In this document: piece by piece, positions 25,958-34,428 of the stretch | Numbering within the stretch: the stretch's first letter is position 1 | Layout: every line of letters begins with the position of its first letter | Assembly: GCA_945860375.1 (NCBI GenBank) | Contig: CAMAQR010000018.1 | Coordinates: forward strand, 3,229-67,228 | Direction of reading: 5' to 3' | Source: Pseudorhodobacter antarcticus | GTDB taxonomy: Bacteria > Pseudomonadota > Alphaproteobacteria > Rhodobacterales > Rhodobacteraceae | DNA: 64,000 bases | Program-made: the position numbers and the translations under genes | Notes under the pieces: generated by a model | What the model was told of the DNA's origin: nothing | Seen by the model: only the letters and a program-made list of their open reading frames with translations | The model's database searches: none

Positions 25958-26326
25958 TTACTTCAGAACCAACGGCCCCAGCACCCGGCCACCCAGGATA
26001 TGCAGATGATAATGCGGCACCTCTTGCATGCCATGCGCCCCTGCATTGGTGATGGCACGATAGCCATCGCCGGGGGCCACGCCGACCAGACGGCACACTT
26101 CGGCACAGGCGCGGTGGAAATCGACCAGCTCTTCTGCCGAGGCGAGCGCCGCGAAATGGTCAAAGGTCGTATAGGGCCCCTTCGGGATCACCAGAACATG
26201 CACCGGTGCATGCGGGGCGATGTCGTGGAAGGCCAAAGTGTGCGGCGTTTCCAGCACGGTCTTGTTGGGGATCTCACCGCGCAGGATGCGGGCGAAGATG
26301 TTGGTCGGGTCGTAGGAATAGGCCAT
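25958..26326 (-). CDS. HIT family (histidine triad) nucleotide-binding protein
   Basis: A 122-residue HINT-type protein. The triad HYHLHILGG is near the C-terminus, and DIAPHAPVHVLVIPKGPYTTFDHF is the nucleotide pocket region. Family members hydrolyse AMP-linked phosphoramidates such as AMP-lysine. Start is MAYSYDPTNIFARILRGEIPNK at 26326, where conserved HINT sequences begin. It sits four bases after the glycosyltransferase stop, so they may be co-transcribed, without an evident functional link. Confidence 0.92.
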   Translation of the reverse strand: MAYSYDPTNIFARILRGEIPNKTVLETPHTLAFHDIAPHAPVHVLVIPKGPYTTFDHFAALASAEELVDFHRACAEVCRLVGVAPGDGYRAITNAGAHGMQEVPHYHLHILGGRVLGPLVLK

Positions 26327-26330
26327 GGCT

Positions 26331-27908
26331 TCAGTCCACAAATAGGTATTCGGTCGCCGCAATCTCGCGGGCTTTCTCTACCGAGATATCAAGAAATTCC
26401 GCCAGCGGCACCGTGTTTTCGTCCACTGACGCAGATTGGCGCACCCGCAAAAGGTTGGGGAATCCGGCATCCCTGATCTTGTCGGACTCGAATCGCACGT
26501 CATAGCGGATCGTGGGCAACAACCGGTCGATGGTGTCTTGCGGCGTGCGCTCACCGGCCAAGCCAACGCGGGTGGCGTGGCCGATCAAGTAGTCGTCTGT
26601 GAAGTCACACTCAATTTCCAGCAGCCGCACCTTGGCCTTGTCGTTGTAGAAATCCTGCATCAGATCGACGTTGGCCGGGTCAATGCAAAAGACCATGCGG
26701 TCGGTCTGCCAGTAGTCGTAAAGCATCCGCACGAGGGCCCTGCGGTGCCGCGTGCGTTTTTCCAGCGTGGATTGGATACCGCCCAGATCGGGCAAGGGCG
26801 TGGACGCCTCGTTGAACAGATAGTCCAAGGCGGGCAGGTTTGTCACCTGCCGCACCCGTTCGACCAACCGCTTGGCGACATGCCATTTCTTGCAAGTCAC
26901 CATCATCAGCGTGCGTTCGCGTCCCAGCGTGCTTTCGGTTTCCCAGAATCGTGGTGCAAAACGGCGGCCAATGCGGCCCCGCCCGGTGATGAACTTGAAC
27001 AGCGTGCGGCCTTCATTCGAGATCCCGAACTTGATGCCCTTGGCGGCGTAAAGCTTGCCCAAACGTTCCTTCAGGTCTTTGGCATCGGGGCTGATCTTGC
27101 GGGCGAACAGGTAGTCCTGCGACAGCAACAGGTCGTAATTGTCGTTGTAAAACGTCACCGGCATGCCGTAATCGGTGAACATCAGGAAGGTCAGCGTGCG
27201 GCTGCGCAATTCATGTTCCGGCACCAGATGGCGGACGACGGTCTGAAAGAACGTCTCATCCGGGATCCATGTGGTGCGGAAAAACCGCATCACATCCTTG
27301 CGGGTGCGCACAAAATCCAGCACCCATTCGACGGTGCGGCGGCGCAGGCACCACCACTGGCTGCCAATCTGCATCGCGATATCTGAGGGGACTTTGCGGG
27401 TGATGCCCAGCTTGTCTTGCAGCTTCATCGAGGCGTAGAACAGCCGCTTGTTGTTGCGCTCATTGAAGTAGTGGCGGTAGATCAGGCGTTCTTCCTTGAT
27501 GCCGGTCTTGATCCAGTCCGAGTTGAAGTAGTCAAAGCTTTCGATGTAATCGACCTCTTCGCGGTCCAGATAGTCATGCGCAAATTCTGCGGATTTGATC
27601 GGCATACAGTCGCCCGACAGCATGTAAAAATGCGTGGCACGGGGAAAGGCGTCAACCGCAGCCTCGACCGCCAGCAAGGTCGCCCCGACCAAAGACCATT
27701 CGCCCCAACCGCATTTGGAACGGCGTTTGGTGAAAGCGACAGAAGGGTTGGGCGCCAAGGCGGTGCGGATCTTGTCGAAATCTTCGTTCTTGGCGCGACC
27801 ATCGAAGTGGATCGAGACGAAATCACCTGCCGCCGTCAGGCGTTGTGCCTGGGCGATGATCCCTTCGGGATCCTTGTGACACAAAAGGATGTAAGCGATT
27901 CTTGCCAT
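26331..27908 (-). CDS. core-2/I-branching-type glycosyltransferase (GT14-like, DUF5928)
   Basis: A 525-residue protein. The first 270 residues match the Branch (PF02485) family: ARIAYILLCHKDP at the N-terminus, FVSIHFDGRA, SKCGWGEWSLVGATLLAVEAA, FPRATHFYMLSGDCMPIKS and SQWWCLRRRTVEWVLDF, with TTWIPDETFFQTVV as the likely acceptor-site acid. In animals such enzymes add beta-1,6-GlcNAc; in bacteria they act on surface glycans. The C-terminal 250 residues look like the DUF5928 extension found in Rhodobacteraceae. ATG 27908 follows CCGGAA. Divergent from a sulfotransferase, so the two may modify one glycan. Confidence 0.82.
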   Translation of the reverse strand: MARIAYILLCHKDPEGIIAQAQRLTAAGDFVSIHFDGRAKNEDFDKIRTALAPNPSVAFTKRRSKCGWGEWSLVGATLLAVEAAVDAFPRATHFYMLSGDCMPIKSAEFAHDYLDREEVDYIESFDYFNSDWIKTGIKEERLIYRHYFNERNNKRLFYASMKLQDKLGITRKVPSDIAMQIGSQWWCLRRRTVEWVLDFVRTRKDVMRFFRTTWIPDETFFQTVVRHLVPEHELRSRTLTFLMFTDYGMPVTFYNDNYDLLLSQDYLFARKISPDAKDLKERLGKLYAAKGIKFGISNEGRTLFKFITGRGRIGRRFAPRFWETESTLGRERTLMMVTCKKWHVAKRLVERVRQVTNLPALDYLFNEASTPLPDLGGIQSTLEKRTRHRRALVRMLYDYWQTDRMVFCIDPANVDLMQDFYNDKAKVRLLEIECDFTDDYLIGHATRVGLAGERTPQDTIDRLLPTIRYDVRFESDKIRDAGFPNLLRVRQSASVDENTVPLAEFLDISVEKAREIAATEYLFVD

Positions 27909-28055
27909 TTCCGGATCATTACGCACATAGAGAGGTCATTGTTTCCTTAAATAGTGCCAAGGACCATTGAAAAGACAGAGTTTGTTTGCTTTTTTGTGGC
28001 CGGATGATCCCGCGCCTCATCGCGGGCGTGTGGCGCAAGGGATGGAGGGTGGTTT

Positions 28056-28874
28056 ATGGGTTTCCCCGGTACGTGGATGACGGAAAGCGAAAGTGTGGTT
28101 TACCGCGTGGTGCCGAAATGCGCCTGCTCGACGATTGGGCAGATCATGTTCTATTCCGACCATGGCAAGTTCTTTGATGGCGACATCCATGATGCCACGG
28201 CGGGCATGCACAAATGGGCGATCGAGGCGAGCCAGCCGCTGATCGAGAAGAACGCCAAGACCCATAAATCTTACGCCTTCACCTGCGTGCGCAACCCCTA
28301 CACCCGGATTCTATCGTCGTTTTTCGACAAGATCTGCGGCATTCAGCGCAACGGCAAGCGCTATCGCGGCAACCTCGTGCCGCTGTTGGTGCAGAAATAC
28401 GGCATCGACGTCGGCGGTGATGACGGCAAGGCCGAGTTCGATCAGATCGCCAGCTTTCGCCGATTCTTGCTGTTCGCGCGCGACACCATCCGGTGGAAAA
28501 AGCCGATGGAACCCGACATTCACTGGTCGGCGATGGCGGGGCATGTATCGACCTACATCGTCAACGGTGGCCGCTATGACAATATTTTTTTCACCGAGAA
28601 ATTCGATGAGGGCATGGGCAAGGTTCTGAAAAAGATCAAAACCAGACACAAGGTTGATCTGAAGAAGATCCCGAAGTTCAACGAAAGCGAAGGCCACGGG
28701 CCGAAACGGCTGCATCCGGTGGAAGATTACTTCGACGATCTGTCGATGCATCTGGTCTGGGAAATCTACAAACGCGACTTCCAGCTGTTCAAATATGATT
28801 TCGAGAACCCGGCCAACAAGATGCCGCTGGCCGAGGTTGATCTGGATGAGGTGCATGCCAAGCTGGGCGATTGA
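28056..28874 (+). CDS. sulfotransferase family 2 protein (carbohydrate-type)
   Basis: A 272-residue PAPS-dependent sulfotransferase candidate. The 5'-phosphosulfate loop is VPKCACSTIGQIMF (residues about 18-31) and the 3'-phosphate motif is FTCVRNPYTRILSSFFDKI, as in HNK-1 and chondroitin-type sulfotransferases. No signal peptide or membrane helix is visible, so it is probably cytoplasmic and acts on a glycan precursor. GGAGGG lies seven bases before the ATG. It is divergent from the branching glycosyltransferase across 147 bases of A/T-richer DNA. The usual start of related enzymes is near this methionine. Confidence 0.85.
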   Translation: MGFPGTWMTESESVVYRVVPKCACSTIGQIMFYSDHGKFFDGDIHDATAGMHKWAIEASQPLIEKNAKTHKSYAFTCVRNPYTRILSSFFDKICGIQRNGKRYRGNLVPLLVQKYGIDVGGDDGKAEFDQIASFRRFLLFARDTIRWKKPMEPDIHWSAMAGHVSTYIVNGGRYDNIFFTEKFDEGMGKVLKKIKTRHKVDLKKIPKFNESEGHGPKRLHPVEDYFDDLSMHLVWEIYKRDFQLFKYDFENPANKMPLAEVDLDEVHAKLGD

Positions 28875-28931
28875 ACCAGCAAGGGTGATCCGATTGCGGC
28901 GCGAAGACGCGCCATTGCTTTTGTGAAAAAA

Positions 28932-28997
28932 GGGGTAGGGGGCTGTCTGCCCCCTCGCTGCGCTCACCCCCGAGGATATTTGGGCCAATGTGAAAGG
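28932..28997 (+). repeat. dispersed intergenic element, copy D
   Basis: Hairpin GGGGGC-tgtct-GCCCCC (28939-28955), a 25-base interval, then AGGATATTTGGGCCAATGTG. It lies 3' of the sulfotransferase gene in the same orientation and abuts the stop codon of the converging oxidoreductase. Confidence 0.75.
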
Positions 28998-28998
28998 G

Positions 28999-29991
28999 TC
29001 AGGCTTCGACCTTCATCACGATCTTGCCGATATGCCCCGCGCTTTCCAGTCGCCAATGCGCCGCCGGGGCCTCGGTCAGGGCGAATTCGCTGTCGATGAC
29101 CACACGGAATGCGCCGCCTGCGATCATCGGCCAGACATGGCTTTCAACCTGCGCGGCGATGCGGGCCTTGGCTTGATCAGACTGTGGGCGCAGGGTGGAC
29201 CCGGTGAGAGTGAGGCGGCGCATCATCAGTTCGGCGAAGTTCAATTCGATTTTTGGGCCTTGCAGGAAGGCGATCTGCACGAGGCGGCCATCATCGGCCA
29301 GAGCCTTGATGTTGCGCGGCAAATAGGGGCCGCCGACCATATCGAGGATCAGATTGGCGCCGCCGAGTTTCTTCATCTCCTCGACGAAGTCCTCGGTTTT
29401 GTAGTTGAAGCAGCGCTCTGCGCCCAACCCTTCAACCGTTCGGCATTTCTCATCACTGCCCGCGGTGGCGAAGACCCTTGCCCCCAATGCACGGGCAATC
29501 TGAACGGCGGTGGTCCCGATGCCCGATGAGCCGCCATGCACCAAAAACCGCTCGCCGGCGTGCAAGTTGCCGCGCATCACCACGTTCGACCAGACCGTGA
29601 AGCAGGTTTCGGGCAGGCAGGCCGCCGCGCGCAGGGACACTCCGTCGGGAATGGGCAGGGCGTGAGATTCGTGGCAGACGGCATATTCGGCATAGCCGCC
29701 GCCGGGCAGCAGCGCGCAAACCTTGTCGCCGATGGTCCAGCGCGTCACCCCCGGCCCCATCGCCACCACTGTCCCCGAAGCCTCCAGCCCCGGCAGTGGT
29801 GAGGCGCTGGCGGGCGGCGCGTAGGCCCCGGCGCGTTGCAGCGCATCGGGACGGTTCACGCCCGCATAGGCCACGCGCAGGATGATCTGGCCATGGCCCG
29901 GCACCGGCACCGGCAGCGAAACGGGTTTCAGCACATCCGGATCACCGGGGGCCGAGATTTCCATGGCCAGCATCGAAGAAGACAGCGTCAT
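28999..29991 (-). CDS. NAD(P)H quinone oxidoreductase, PIG3-type medium-chain dehydrogenase
   Basis: A 330-residue zinc-free MDR enzyme of the quinone oxidoreductase / PIG3 class. GroES-like N-terminal part (GQIILRVAYAGVNRPDALQRAGAY, PGLEASGTVVAMG), nucleotide-binding AGERFLVHGGSSGIGTTAVQIARALGARVFATAGSDEKC near residues 140-180, and NYKTEDFVEEMKKLGGANLILDMVGG. It reduces quinones or other electrophiles with NADPH; the exact acceptor is unknown. I use the ATG at 29991 preceded by AAAGG rather than a TTG at 30006. It lies just after coq9 on the same strand. Confidence 0.88.
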   Translation of the reverse strand: MTLSSSMLAMEISAPGDPDVLKPVSLPVPVPGHGQIILRVAYAGVNRPDALQRAGAYAPPASASPLPGLEASGTVVAMGPGVTRWTIGDKVCALLPGGGYAEYAVCHESHALPIPDGVSLRAAACLPETCFTVWSNVVMRGNLHAGERFLVHGGSSGIGTTAVQIARALGARVFATAGSDEKCRTVEGLGAERCFNYKTEDFVEEMKKLGGANLILDMVGGPYLPRNIKALADDGRLVQIAFLQGPKIELNFAELMMRRLTLTGSTLRPQSDQAKARIAAQVESHVWPMIAGGAFRVVIDSEFALTEAPAAHWRLESAGHIGKIVMKVEA

Positions 29992-30002
29992 ATCAGAGCC
30001 TT

Positions 30003-30689
30003 TCAATGGGAACTGCGACCGGGCAGGTCGGATGCCGTTTGCGGCGCGCGCACCCGGTTCAGAAGAGTCAGCGGCCCAGCCAACAGCGCCTTGGCCAGTG
30101 GGTTTTCCTGCAATTTCGCTTTGGTCTTCTCAAACTGCATGACGTTTTCAATGCGGCGGTCCAGAAATTCCCAAGTCGCCTGATCGCCCTCGGACGTGTC
30201 GCCCAGCCAGAACAGCACGGTCGCGCCGTAAACCGCCGACAGGGTGGCGCGCTTGCTGTACCAGTTCACGTCGGTGCTGGTGTCGCCCAAGGCCGTCCAG
30301 ATCGCATCTGCGGTGGCCCAGATCAGCCCGGCGCCTTCGGCGGCGTGATGGGGCAGGCTGAACAGCGTCGATCCGCGCCGCACCAACTCCTTGTCGGCCG
30401 CTTGCAGCCGCAAACGCACTGCCAGCGTGATGCGGTCGCGGATGCGCAGCGCGGCAAGGTCGGTCGTGGCACAGGTGTCGCGCATCACCGCGTCGCCGCG
30501 TTTGTGATAGGCCACCGCAAGGTCAATGCCACCGCGCGGGAACAGCGCGCGGCCCAAACCCGCCGCCACACCCGAATCAGCCAGCGCCGCCTTCAGCGTC
30601 ACATCCGACCAACCGTCAAACGGAGCGTGGCCCAAGCTTGCCTCCAGAATCCGGTCTTTTGCTCGTTCCATCGTGTTTTCACCCTGCAT
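30003..30689 (-). CDS. COQ9 family ubiquinone biosynthesis protein
   Basis: A 228-residue COQ9 homologue. In mitochondria COQ9 is a TetR-fold lipid-binding protein that presents intermediates to the COQ7 hydroxylase; the alphaproteobacterial form presumably does the same. Signature segments are HAPFDGWSDVTLKAALADSG, LFPRGGIDLAVAYHKRGD, LRIRDRITLAVRLRL, DTSTDVNWYSKRATLSAVYGATVLFWLGDTSEG, and WEFLDRRIENVMQFEKTK. Two starts are possible: ATG 30689 with AGGTG upstream, or ATG 30671 with AGGGTG upstream. Divergent from rpsU; a near-palindrome CTACC-TTA-GGTAG (30697-30709) lies between them. Confidence 0.9.
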   Translation of the reverse strand: MQGENTMERAKDRILEASLGHAPFDGWSDVTLKAALADSGVAAGLGRALFPRGGIDLAVAYHKRGDAVMRDTCATTDLAALRIRDRITLAVRLRLQAADKELVRRGSTLFSLPHHAAEGAGLIWATADAIWTALGDTSTDVNWYSKRATLSAVYGATVLFWLGDTSEGDQATWEFLDRRIENVMQFEKTKAKLQENPLAKALLAGPLTLLNRVRAPQTASDLPGRSSH

Positions 30690-30795
30690 TTCGCACCTAC
30701 CTTAGGTAGTCATAGACAAGCCCGCGTCCAGTTGTTATGGCCCGCACGCCTGCACAATTCGTGCAACTCTAACTTAGGAAGGTGGTGACAACCAC

Positions 30796-31002
30796 ATGCA
30801 GGTCAGCGTCCGCGACAATAACGTTGAGCAAGCCCTTCGGGCTCTCAAGAAAAAGCTCCAGCGCGAAGGCGTATTCCGCGAAATGAAGCTCAAGCAACAT
30901 TTCGAGAAGCCCTCCGTCAAAAAAGCCCGTGAGCAAGCCGAAGCCGTTCGCCGTGCAAGGAAACTTGCGCGCAAAAAGCTTCAGCGTGAAGGCGGTCTTT
31001 AA
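30796..31002 (+). CDS. rpsU: 30S ribosomal protein S21 (bS21)
   Basis: A 68-residue S21, a small basic ribosomal protein of the 30S platform that helps initiation on mRNAs with Shine-Dalgarno sites. The whole protein is recognisable: [36 protein letters not shown] and the Lys/Arg-rich tail. AGGAAGGTGGTGA stands upstream of the ATG. It is followed about 60 bases later by an intrinsic terminator, so it is monocistronic. Confidence 0.97.
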   Translation: MQVSVRDNNVEQALRALKKKLQREGVFREMKLKQHFEKPSVKKAREQAEAVRRARKLARKKLQREGGL

Positions 31003-31064
31003 GCGAAAGCTTGGAACGTTAGTGACACTGGGGCAAAGGTTGTAAGATCTGCGCCCACCCGATT

Positions 31065-31095
31065 GACCCCCGTCCCCTAAGGCCGGGGGTTTTTC
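31065..31095 (+). terminator. intrinsic terminator of rpsU
   Basis: ACCCCCG (31066-31072) pairs with CGGGGGT (31084-31090), followed by TTTTTC. The loop region can extend the stem with a few further pairs. Confidence 0.82.
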
Positions 31096-31451
31096 TTTGG
31101 GTTTTTCGGCTTCAGTTGCTGAAACAGCCCGAGGCCATCAGCGCGCTGAACCCCGGGGCGCACCTGTGGGCTGTGAACGCAGAAACCGCCTTTGAACCAC
31201 AGGCCTGCTTCTTGCCGGGCCGATGGCCTTGCCGGGCCGCGTCGCCTGCCGCGCGACATCGCTTTGGCAAAGCGTCTTTGGACTCGGTGCAACTTTGTCT
31301 CGGCGGAGTGCCTGAGATCAAAACCCGCGTGCCGATCACCCTGATCCGGCGTTGCTGCCCGCACATCTGGCGCCCGTGAGCCTTCCGCCTTTGCCAAAGT
31401 GATTGGCCACGGCGGTAAGTGGCAGGCGCACCACGGCTGATCGTAACCCGG
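31096..31451. other. 356-base stretch without a supported gene
   Basis: Several frames are open on both strands but none has a ribosome site, a recognisable motif or a convincing start. On the minus strand a frame ending at 31112 (tail GFSALMASGCFSN) runs through from the lipoprotein region in another phase, and one starting at a TTG at 31397 is Arg-rich. This may be the remains of a decayed gene; I see no repeat or RNA structure here. Confidence 0.4.
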
Positions 31452-31736
31452 TCAGAGCGGCGCTTTGGGGCAAGCAAAGTCCAACATCCATGTGCCAAAC
31501 AGGCCGTAGACGCCGCTGTGCGGCAGATCGGTGCCTTTGGGCACCCCGCAAGACCGGGCCGCCGCGCGCAGCAACTGCGCCCGGGGAACTGCGGGATTAT
31601 TTGACCACCATTGTGTTGAGATGGTGAACTGCGGCAGCAGATCGGTTCGGGGAGGTGATTTCTGCATGGGTGCAGAGGGTGCACAGGCTGTAACGCCCAG
31701 ACAAAACGCAAAGAGCACAGGTTTCAGCAGTGGCAT
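31452..31736 (-). CDS. small lipoprotein, function unknown
   Basis: A 94-residue protein beginning MPLLKPVLFAFCLGVTACAPS: a short signal with lipobox GVTAC and Cys18 as lipid anchor. The mature part carries two further Cys (SCGVPKG, DFACPKAPL) that could form a disulfide, and aromatic residues TQWWSN and GLFGTWML. I do not recognise a named family. It is located 18 bases past the Lrp regulator stop on the same strand, so it may be co-transcribed with it. Confidence 0.55.
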   Translation of the reverse strand: MPLLKPVLFAFCLGVTACAPSAPMQKSPPRTDLLPQFTISTQWWSNNPAVPRAQLLRAAARSCGVPKGTDLPHSGVYGLFGTWMLDFACPKAPL

Positions 31737-31754
31737 CGGGCAAAGCTTTCGGCG

Positions 31755-32219
31755 TTAAACCGCCAAGGCTGTGGTTTTGACCACGGTGCGCAAGGCGAAG
31801 GACGATTGCATCTGCCGCACGCCGGGCAGGCGCGACAGGTGTGTGCGGTGGATTCGGGCGAAATCCTCGGTGTCTTCGGCCATGATCTTGATCAGGTAGT
31901 CGGCGGTTCCGGCCATCAGGTGACATTCCAGAATATCCGGTACGCGCGCGACTTCGCGTTCAAAGGCGTCAAGCAGGTCTTCGGCCTGCGATTGCAGGGT
32001 GATTTCGACAAAAACGGTGGTCGGTTTGCCCATCCGCCGCGCATCCAATAACGCCACATACCCCGCGATAAACCCCGCCTCTTCCAACAGCTGCACCCGG
32101 CGGTGGCAGGCCGAAGGCGACAGGTTGACGCGTTCCGACAACTCGGCATTGGTGATGCGGCCTTCGCGCTGCAAAACCGCAAGGATACGACGATCTGTGG
32201 CGTCAATTTCGGGAAGCAT
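31755..32219 (-). CDS. Lrp/AsnC family regulator, AldR-like
   Basis: A 154-residue Lrp/AsnC regulator. The N-terminal helix-turn-helix is DATDRRILAVLQREGRITNAELSERVNLSPSACHRRVQLLEEAG (residues 5-48), and the C-terminal RAM effector domain holds EITLQSQAEDLLDAFEREVARVPDILECHLMAGTADYLIKIMAED. Divergent from alanine dehydrogenase, as AldR/AlaR regulators usually are, so it probably activates ald in response to L-alanine. Two palindromes lie between the genes. Confidence 0.92.
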   Translation of the reverse strand: MLPEIDATDRRILAVLQREGRITNAELSERVNLSPSACHRRVQLLEEAGFIAGYVALLDARRMGKPTTVFVEITLQSQAEDLLDAFEREVARVPDILECHLMAGTADYLIKIMAEDTEDFARIHRTHLSRLPGVRQMQSSFALRTVVKTTALAV

Positions 32220-32248
32220 GGTGGCTTCTTTCAATTAAAGAGGAAAAC

Positions 32249-32290
32249 GTAGTGTAATCTACTGCAAGAGTGCCATTTTGCCAGCAAAAT
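32249..32290. promoter_or_regulatory. Lrp-type operator region between aldR-like gene and ald
   Basis: GTAG-TGTAAT-CTAC (32249-32262) and the perfect ATTTTGC-CA-GCAAAAT (32275-32290) are inverted repeats in the 141-base divergent interval. Two spaced dyads are the usual layout for multimeric Lrp-family binding. No clear -10/-35 pair was identified. Confidence 0.5.
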
Positions 32291-32360
32291 ATCAAAGCAA
32301 TTGCAACGGAAAAGCGGCACTGTTTTCGCCAAGGACGTGGTGTCCATCAGGGAGAGTGCT

Positions 32361-33479
32361 ATGAAAATCGGTTGCCCAAAAGAGATCAAACCGCAAGAGT
32401 TCCGCGTTGGCATCACTCCGAACGCCGCGCAGGAGGCGGTCAAGGCAGGTCACAGCGTTCTGATCGAAACCAACGCCGGCACGGGTGCGGGCTTCACCGA
32501 TGCAGATTATCTGGCCGCAGGCGCGCAGATCATCGCCACGGCAGAAGAGGTCTTTGCGGCGGCCGATATGATCGTCAAGGTCAAAGAGCCGCAGGCGATT
32601 GAGCGTGCCATGCTGCGCCCCGGTCAGGTGTTGTTCACCTACCTGCACCTTGCGCCCGATCCGGTGCAAACCGCTGATCTGATGGCATCGGGGGCCACTT
32701 GCATCGCTTATGAAACCGTCACCGATGATCGTGGCGGCTTGCCTCTGCTGGCCCCCATGTCGGAAGTTGCAGGCCGTCTGGCCCCACAGGTTGGCGCATG
32801 GACGCTGCAAAAGGCCAATGGCGGCCGCGGTGTGCTGATGGGCGGCGTACCGGGCGTTCTGCCCGCGCGCGTGCTGGTGATCGGCGGCGGTGTTGTTGGC
32901 ACCCATGCTGCCAAGATCAGTGCCGGAATGGGCGCGGATGTGACGGTGCTGGACCGATCTGTCAATCGGCTGCGCTATCTGGACGACGTGTTTGGCGGCC
33001 AGTTCAAATGCGGCTACGCTGATGCGGCGACGACGATCGAACTGGCGCGGGCCGCCGATCTGATCATCGGCGCGGTGCTGATCCCGGGGGCTGCGGCGCC
33101 AAAGCTGATCTCGCGGGCGCAGTTGTCCGAGTTGAAACCGGGTGCGGCGCTGGTCGATGTGGCGATTGATCAGGGCGGTTGCTTTGAGACATCCCGCGCA
33201 ACCACTCACCAAGACCCGATCTACGAAGTCGATGGTATCATGCATTATTGCGTGGCCAACATGCCGGGTGCTGTGGCGCGGACCTCGACGCTGGCTTTGG
33301 GCAATGCGACGATGCCATTCATGCTGGCGCTGGCCAACAAGGGTTGGAAACAGGCTTGCGCCGATGACAAGCACTTGCTGGCGGGTCTGAACGTGCACGC
33401 AGGCCAGTTGACCTATGCCGCCGTGGGTGTGGCCTTGGGGCTGCCGACGATCACCGGGGCGCAAGCGCTGGCTTTGTAA
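32361..33479 (+). CDS. ald: alanine dehydrogenase
   Basis: A 372-residue L-alanine dehydrogenase (L-alanine + NAD + water to pyruvate, ammonia and NADH). N-terminal KIGCPKEIKPQEFRVGITP, TNAGTGAGFTDADY, KVKEPQ, and RPGQVLFTYLHLAPDP are diagnostic. The Rossmann loop is LVIGGGVVGTHAAKISAGMGADVTVLD near residue 175, and VDVAIDQGGCFETSRATTHQDP follows. The ATG at 32361 follows GGGAGAG. Divergent from its probable regulator. It is used to grow on alanine or to balance nitrogen. Confidence 0.96.
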   Translation: MKIGCPKEIKPQEFRVGITPNAAQEAVKAGHSVLIETNAGTGAGFTDADYLAAGAQIIATAEEVFAAADMIVKVKEPQAIERAMLRPGQVLFTYLHLAPDPVQTADLMASGATCIAYETVTDDRGGLPLLAPMSEVAGRLAPQVGAWTLQKANGGRGVLMGGVPGVLPARVLVIGGGVVGTHAAKISAGMGADVTVLDRSVNRLRYLDDVFGGQFKCGYADAATTIELARAADLIIGAVLIPGAAAPKLISRAQLSELKPGAALVDVAIDQGGCFETSRATTHQDPIYEVDGIMHYCVANMPGAVARTSTLALGNATMPFMLALANKGWKQACADDKHLLAGLNVHAGQLTYAAVGVALGLPTITGAQALAL

Positions 33480-33485
33480 CCCAAA

Positions 33486-33520
33486 GCGGGCGCAGGGGGC
33501 AAAAGGCCTCCTGCGCCCGC
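33486..33520 (+). terminator. GC-rich hairpin after ald
   Basis: GCGGGCGCAGG (33486-33496) and CCTGCGCCCGC (33510-33520) form an 11-bp perfect stem seven bases past the ald stop codon. No T run follows, so termination may need Rho. From 33521 to 33756 no supported gene is seen; one frame containing TMISLFLDNDTRALGGVDGPS is open but lacks a ribosome site and family likeness. Confidence 0.6.
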
Positions 33521-33756
33521 ACGGCTGCAGCTGCTTTGCAGTTGCGACCGAGGCGGCGGGCCGGGACCTTGCAGGGCCATTGCAACCCGTGAGGCCCCGA
33601 TATTTACGCGACTTCCCCCCTACTGGCTGTGGCTGCCTGTGCTGCCCGCCCTGACCATGATTTCCCTATTCCTTGACAACGACACCCGCGCCCTTGGCGG
33701 CGTTGATGGCCCATCGGCTGTGGGGGAACGCCCTGCAGGTGCGGCCCGTATCCGTG

Positions 33757-33792
33757 TAAAGAAAAGGCCCGCAGATTGCTCTGCGGACCCCT
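33757..33792 (-). terminator. intrinsic terminator of mscL
   Basis: On the minus strand GGTCCGCAGA and TCTGCGGGCC pair (one G-U) around a 4-base loop and are followed by TTTTCTTT. It begins 15 bases after the mscL stop codon. Confidence 0.82.
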
Positions 33793-33806
33793 TTGCACGG
33801 TCTGGC

Positions 33807-34217
33807 TTACTTCTTCAGCGTGGCCAGAATTTCTTTCAGCAGGTCAACTTCCGACGGGCCAGCCGGAGCAGCAGGTGCCACAGGCTTTGGTGGCATCAGC
33901 CTGTTCATGAACTTCACCAGCATGAAGACCACCCAGCCGATGATGACAAAGTTGATCAGCGCGGTGATGAAGGCACCGTAAGCAAAAACAGCCGCGCCCG
34001 ACTCTTTTGCCGCTGCCAACGAAGCAGGTACAGTGCCCGACAAGTCGAAGAACATGTCCGAAAAGTTGATGCCGCCCAAAATCAAGCCGATGATCGGGTT
34101 GATCAGATCGCCCACAAGGCTGTTGACGATTGCCGTGAAGGCCGCGCCGATGATGATACCCACGGCAAGGTCCATGACATTGCCCTTCATCAGAAAGGCT
34201 TTGAATTCTTTAATCAT
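33807..34217 (-). CDS. mscL: large-conductance mechanosensitive channel
   Basis: A 136-residue MscL, the inner-membrane pentameric safety valve that opens under hypo-osmotic shock. The first helix [32 protein letters not shown] contains the conserved pore region, the second helix is [29 protein letters not shown], and the cytoplasmic helix [15 protein letters not shown] ends the protein. A Pro/Ala linker ([13 protein letters not shown]) precedes it. AAGGGA lies about eight bases before the ATG. Confidence 0.97.
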   Translation of the reverse strand: MIKEFKAFLMKGNVMDLAVGIIIGAAFTAIVNSLVGDLINPIIGLILGGINFSDMFFDLSGTVPASLAAAKESGAAVFAYGAFITALINFVIIGWVVFMLVKFMNRLMPPKPVAPAAPAGPSEVDLLKEILATLKK

Positions 34218-34381
34218 TCAAGTATCCCTTTTTCCACCGCCTCTGTTTAAATCGAGGCTTGTTGCATATGTCACAAAATGACGCGGCAGAGGTTGCATGA
34301 AATTGAAACAAAATCACGGGGAATTTGCCGCAGTTTGCGACGAATCCTAAACCCGACAGACCCAGTCTTTTGAATTTGATG

Positions 34382-34416
34382 GACTTCCTTCAATCTGAAA
34401 CAGATTGAAGGAAGTC
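34382..34416. repeat. perfect 16-bp hairpin with 3-base loop
   Basis: GACTTCCTTCAATCTG (34382-34397), AAA, then its exact complement (34401-34416). It lies 12 bases downstream of the aldehyde dehydrogenase stop codon, so it may end or protect the deoC-ALDH transcript. No T tract follows. Its A/T content is higher than the neighbours. Confidence 0.6.
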
Positions 34417-34428
34417 AGCCCTCGGGCG

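Noticed and set aside
31096..31451. A protein gene between rpsU and the small lipoprotein
   Set aside because: No frame has a ribosome site and recognised motif together; Arg-rich products on both strands look like shadows.
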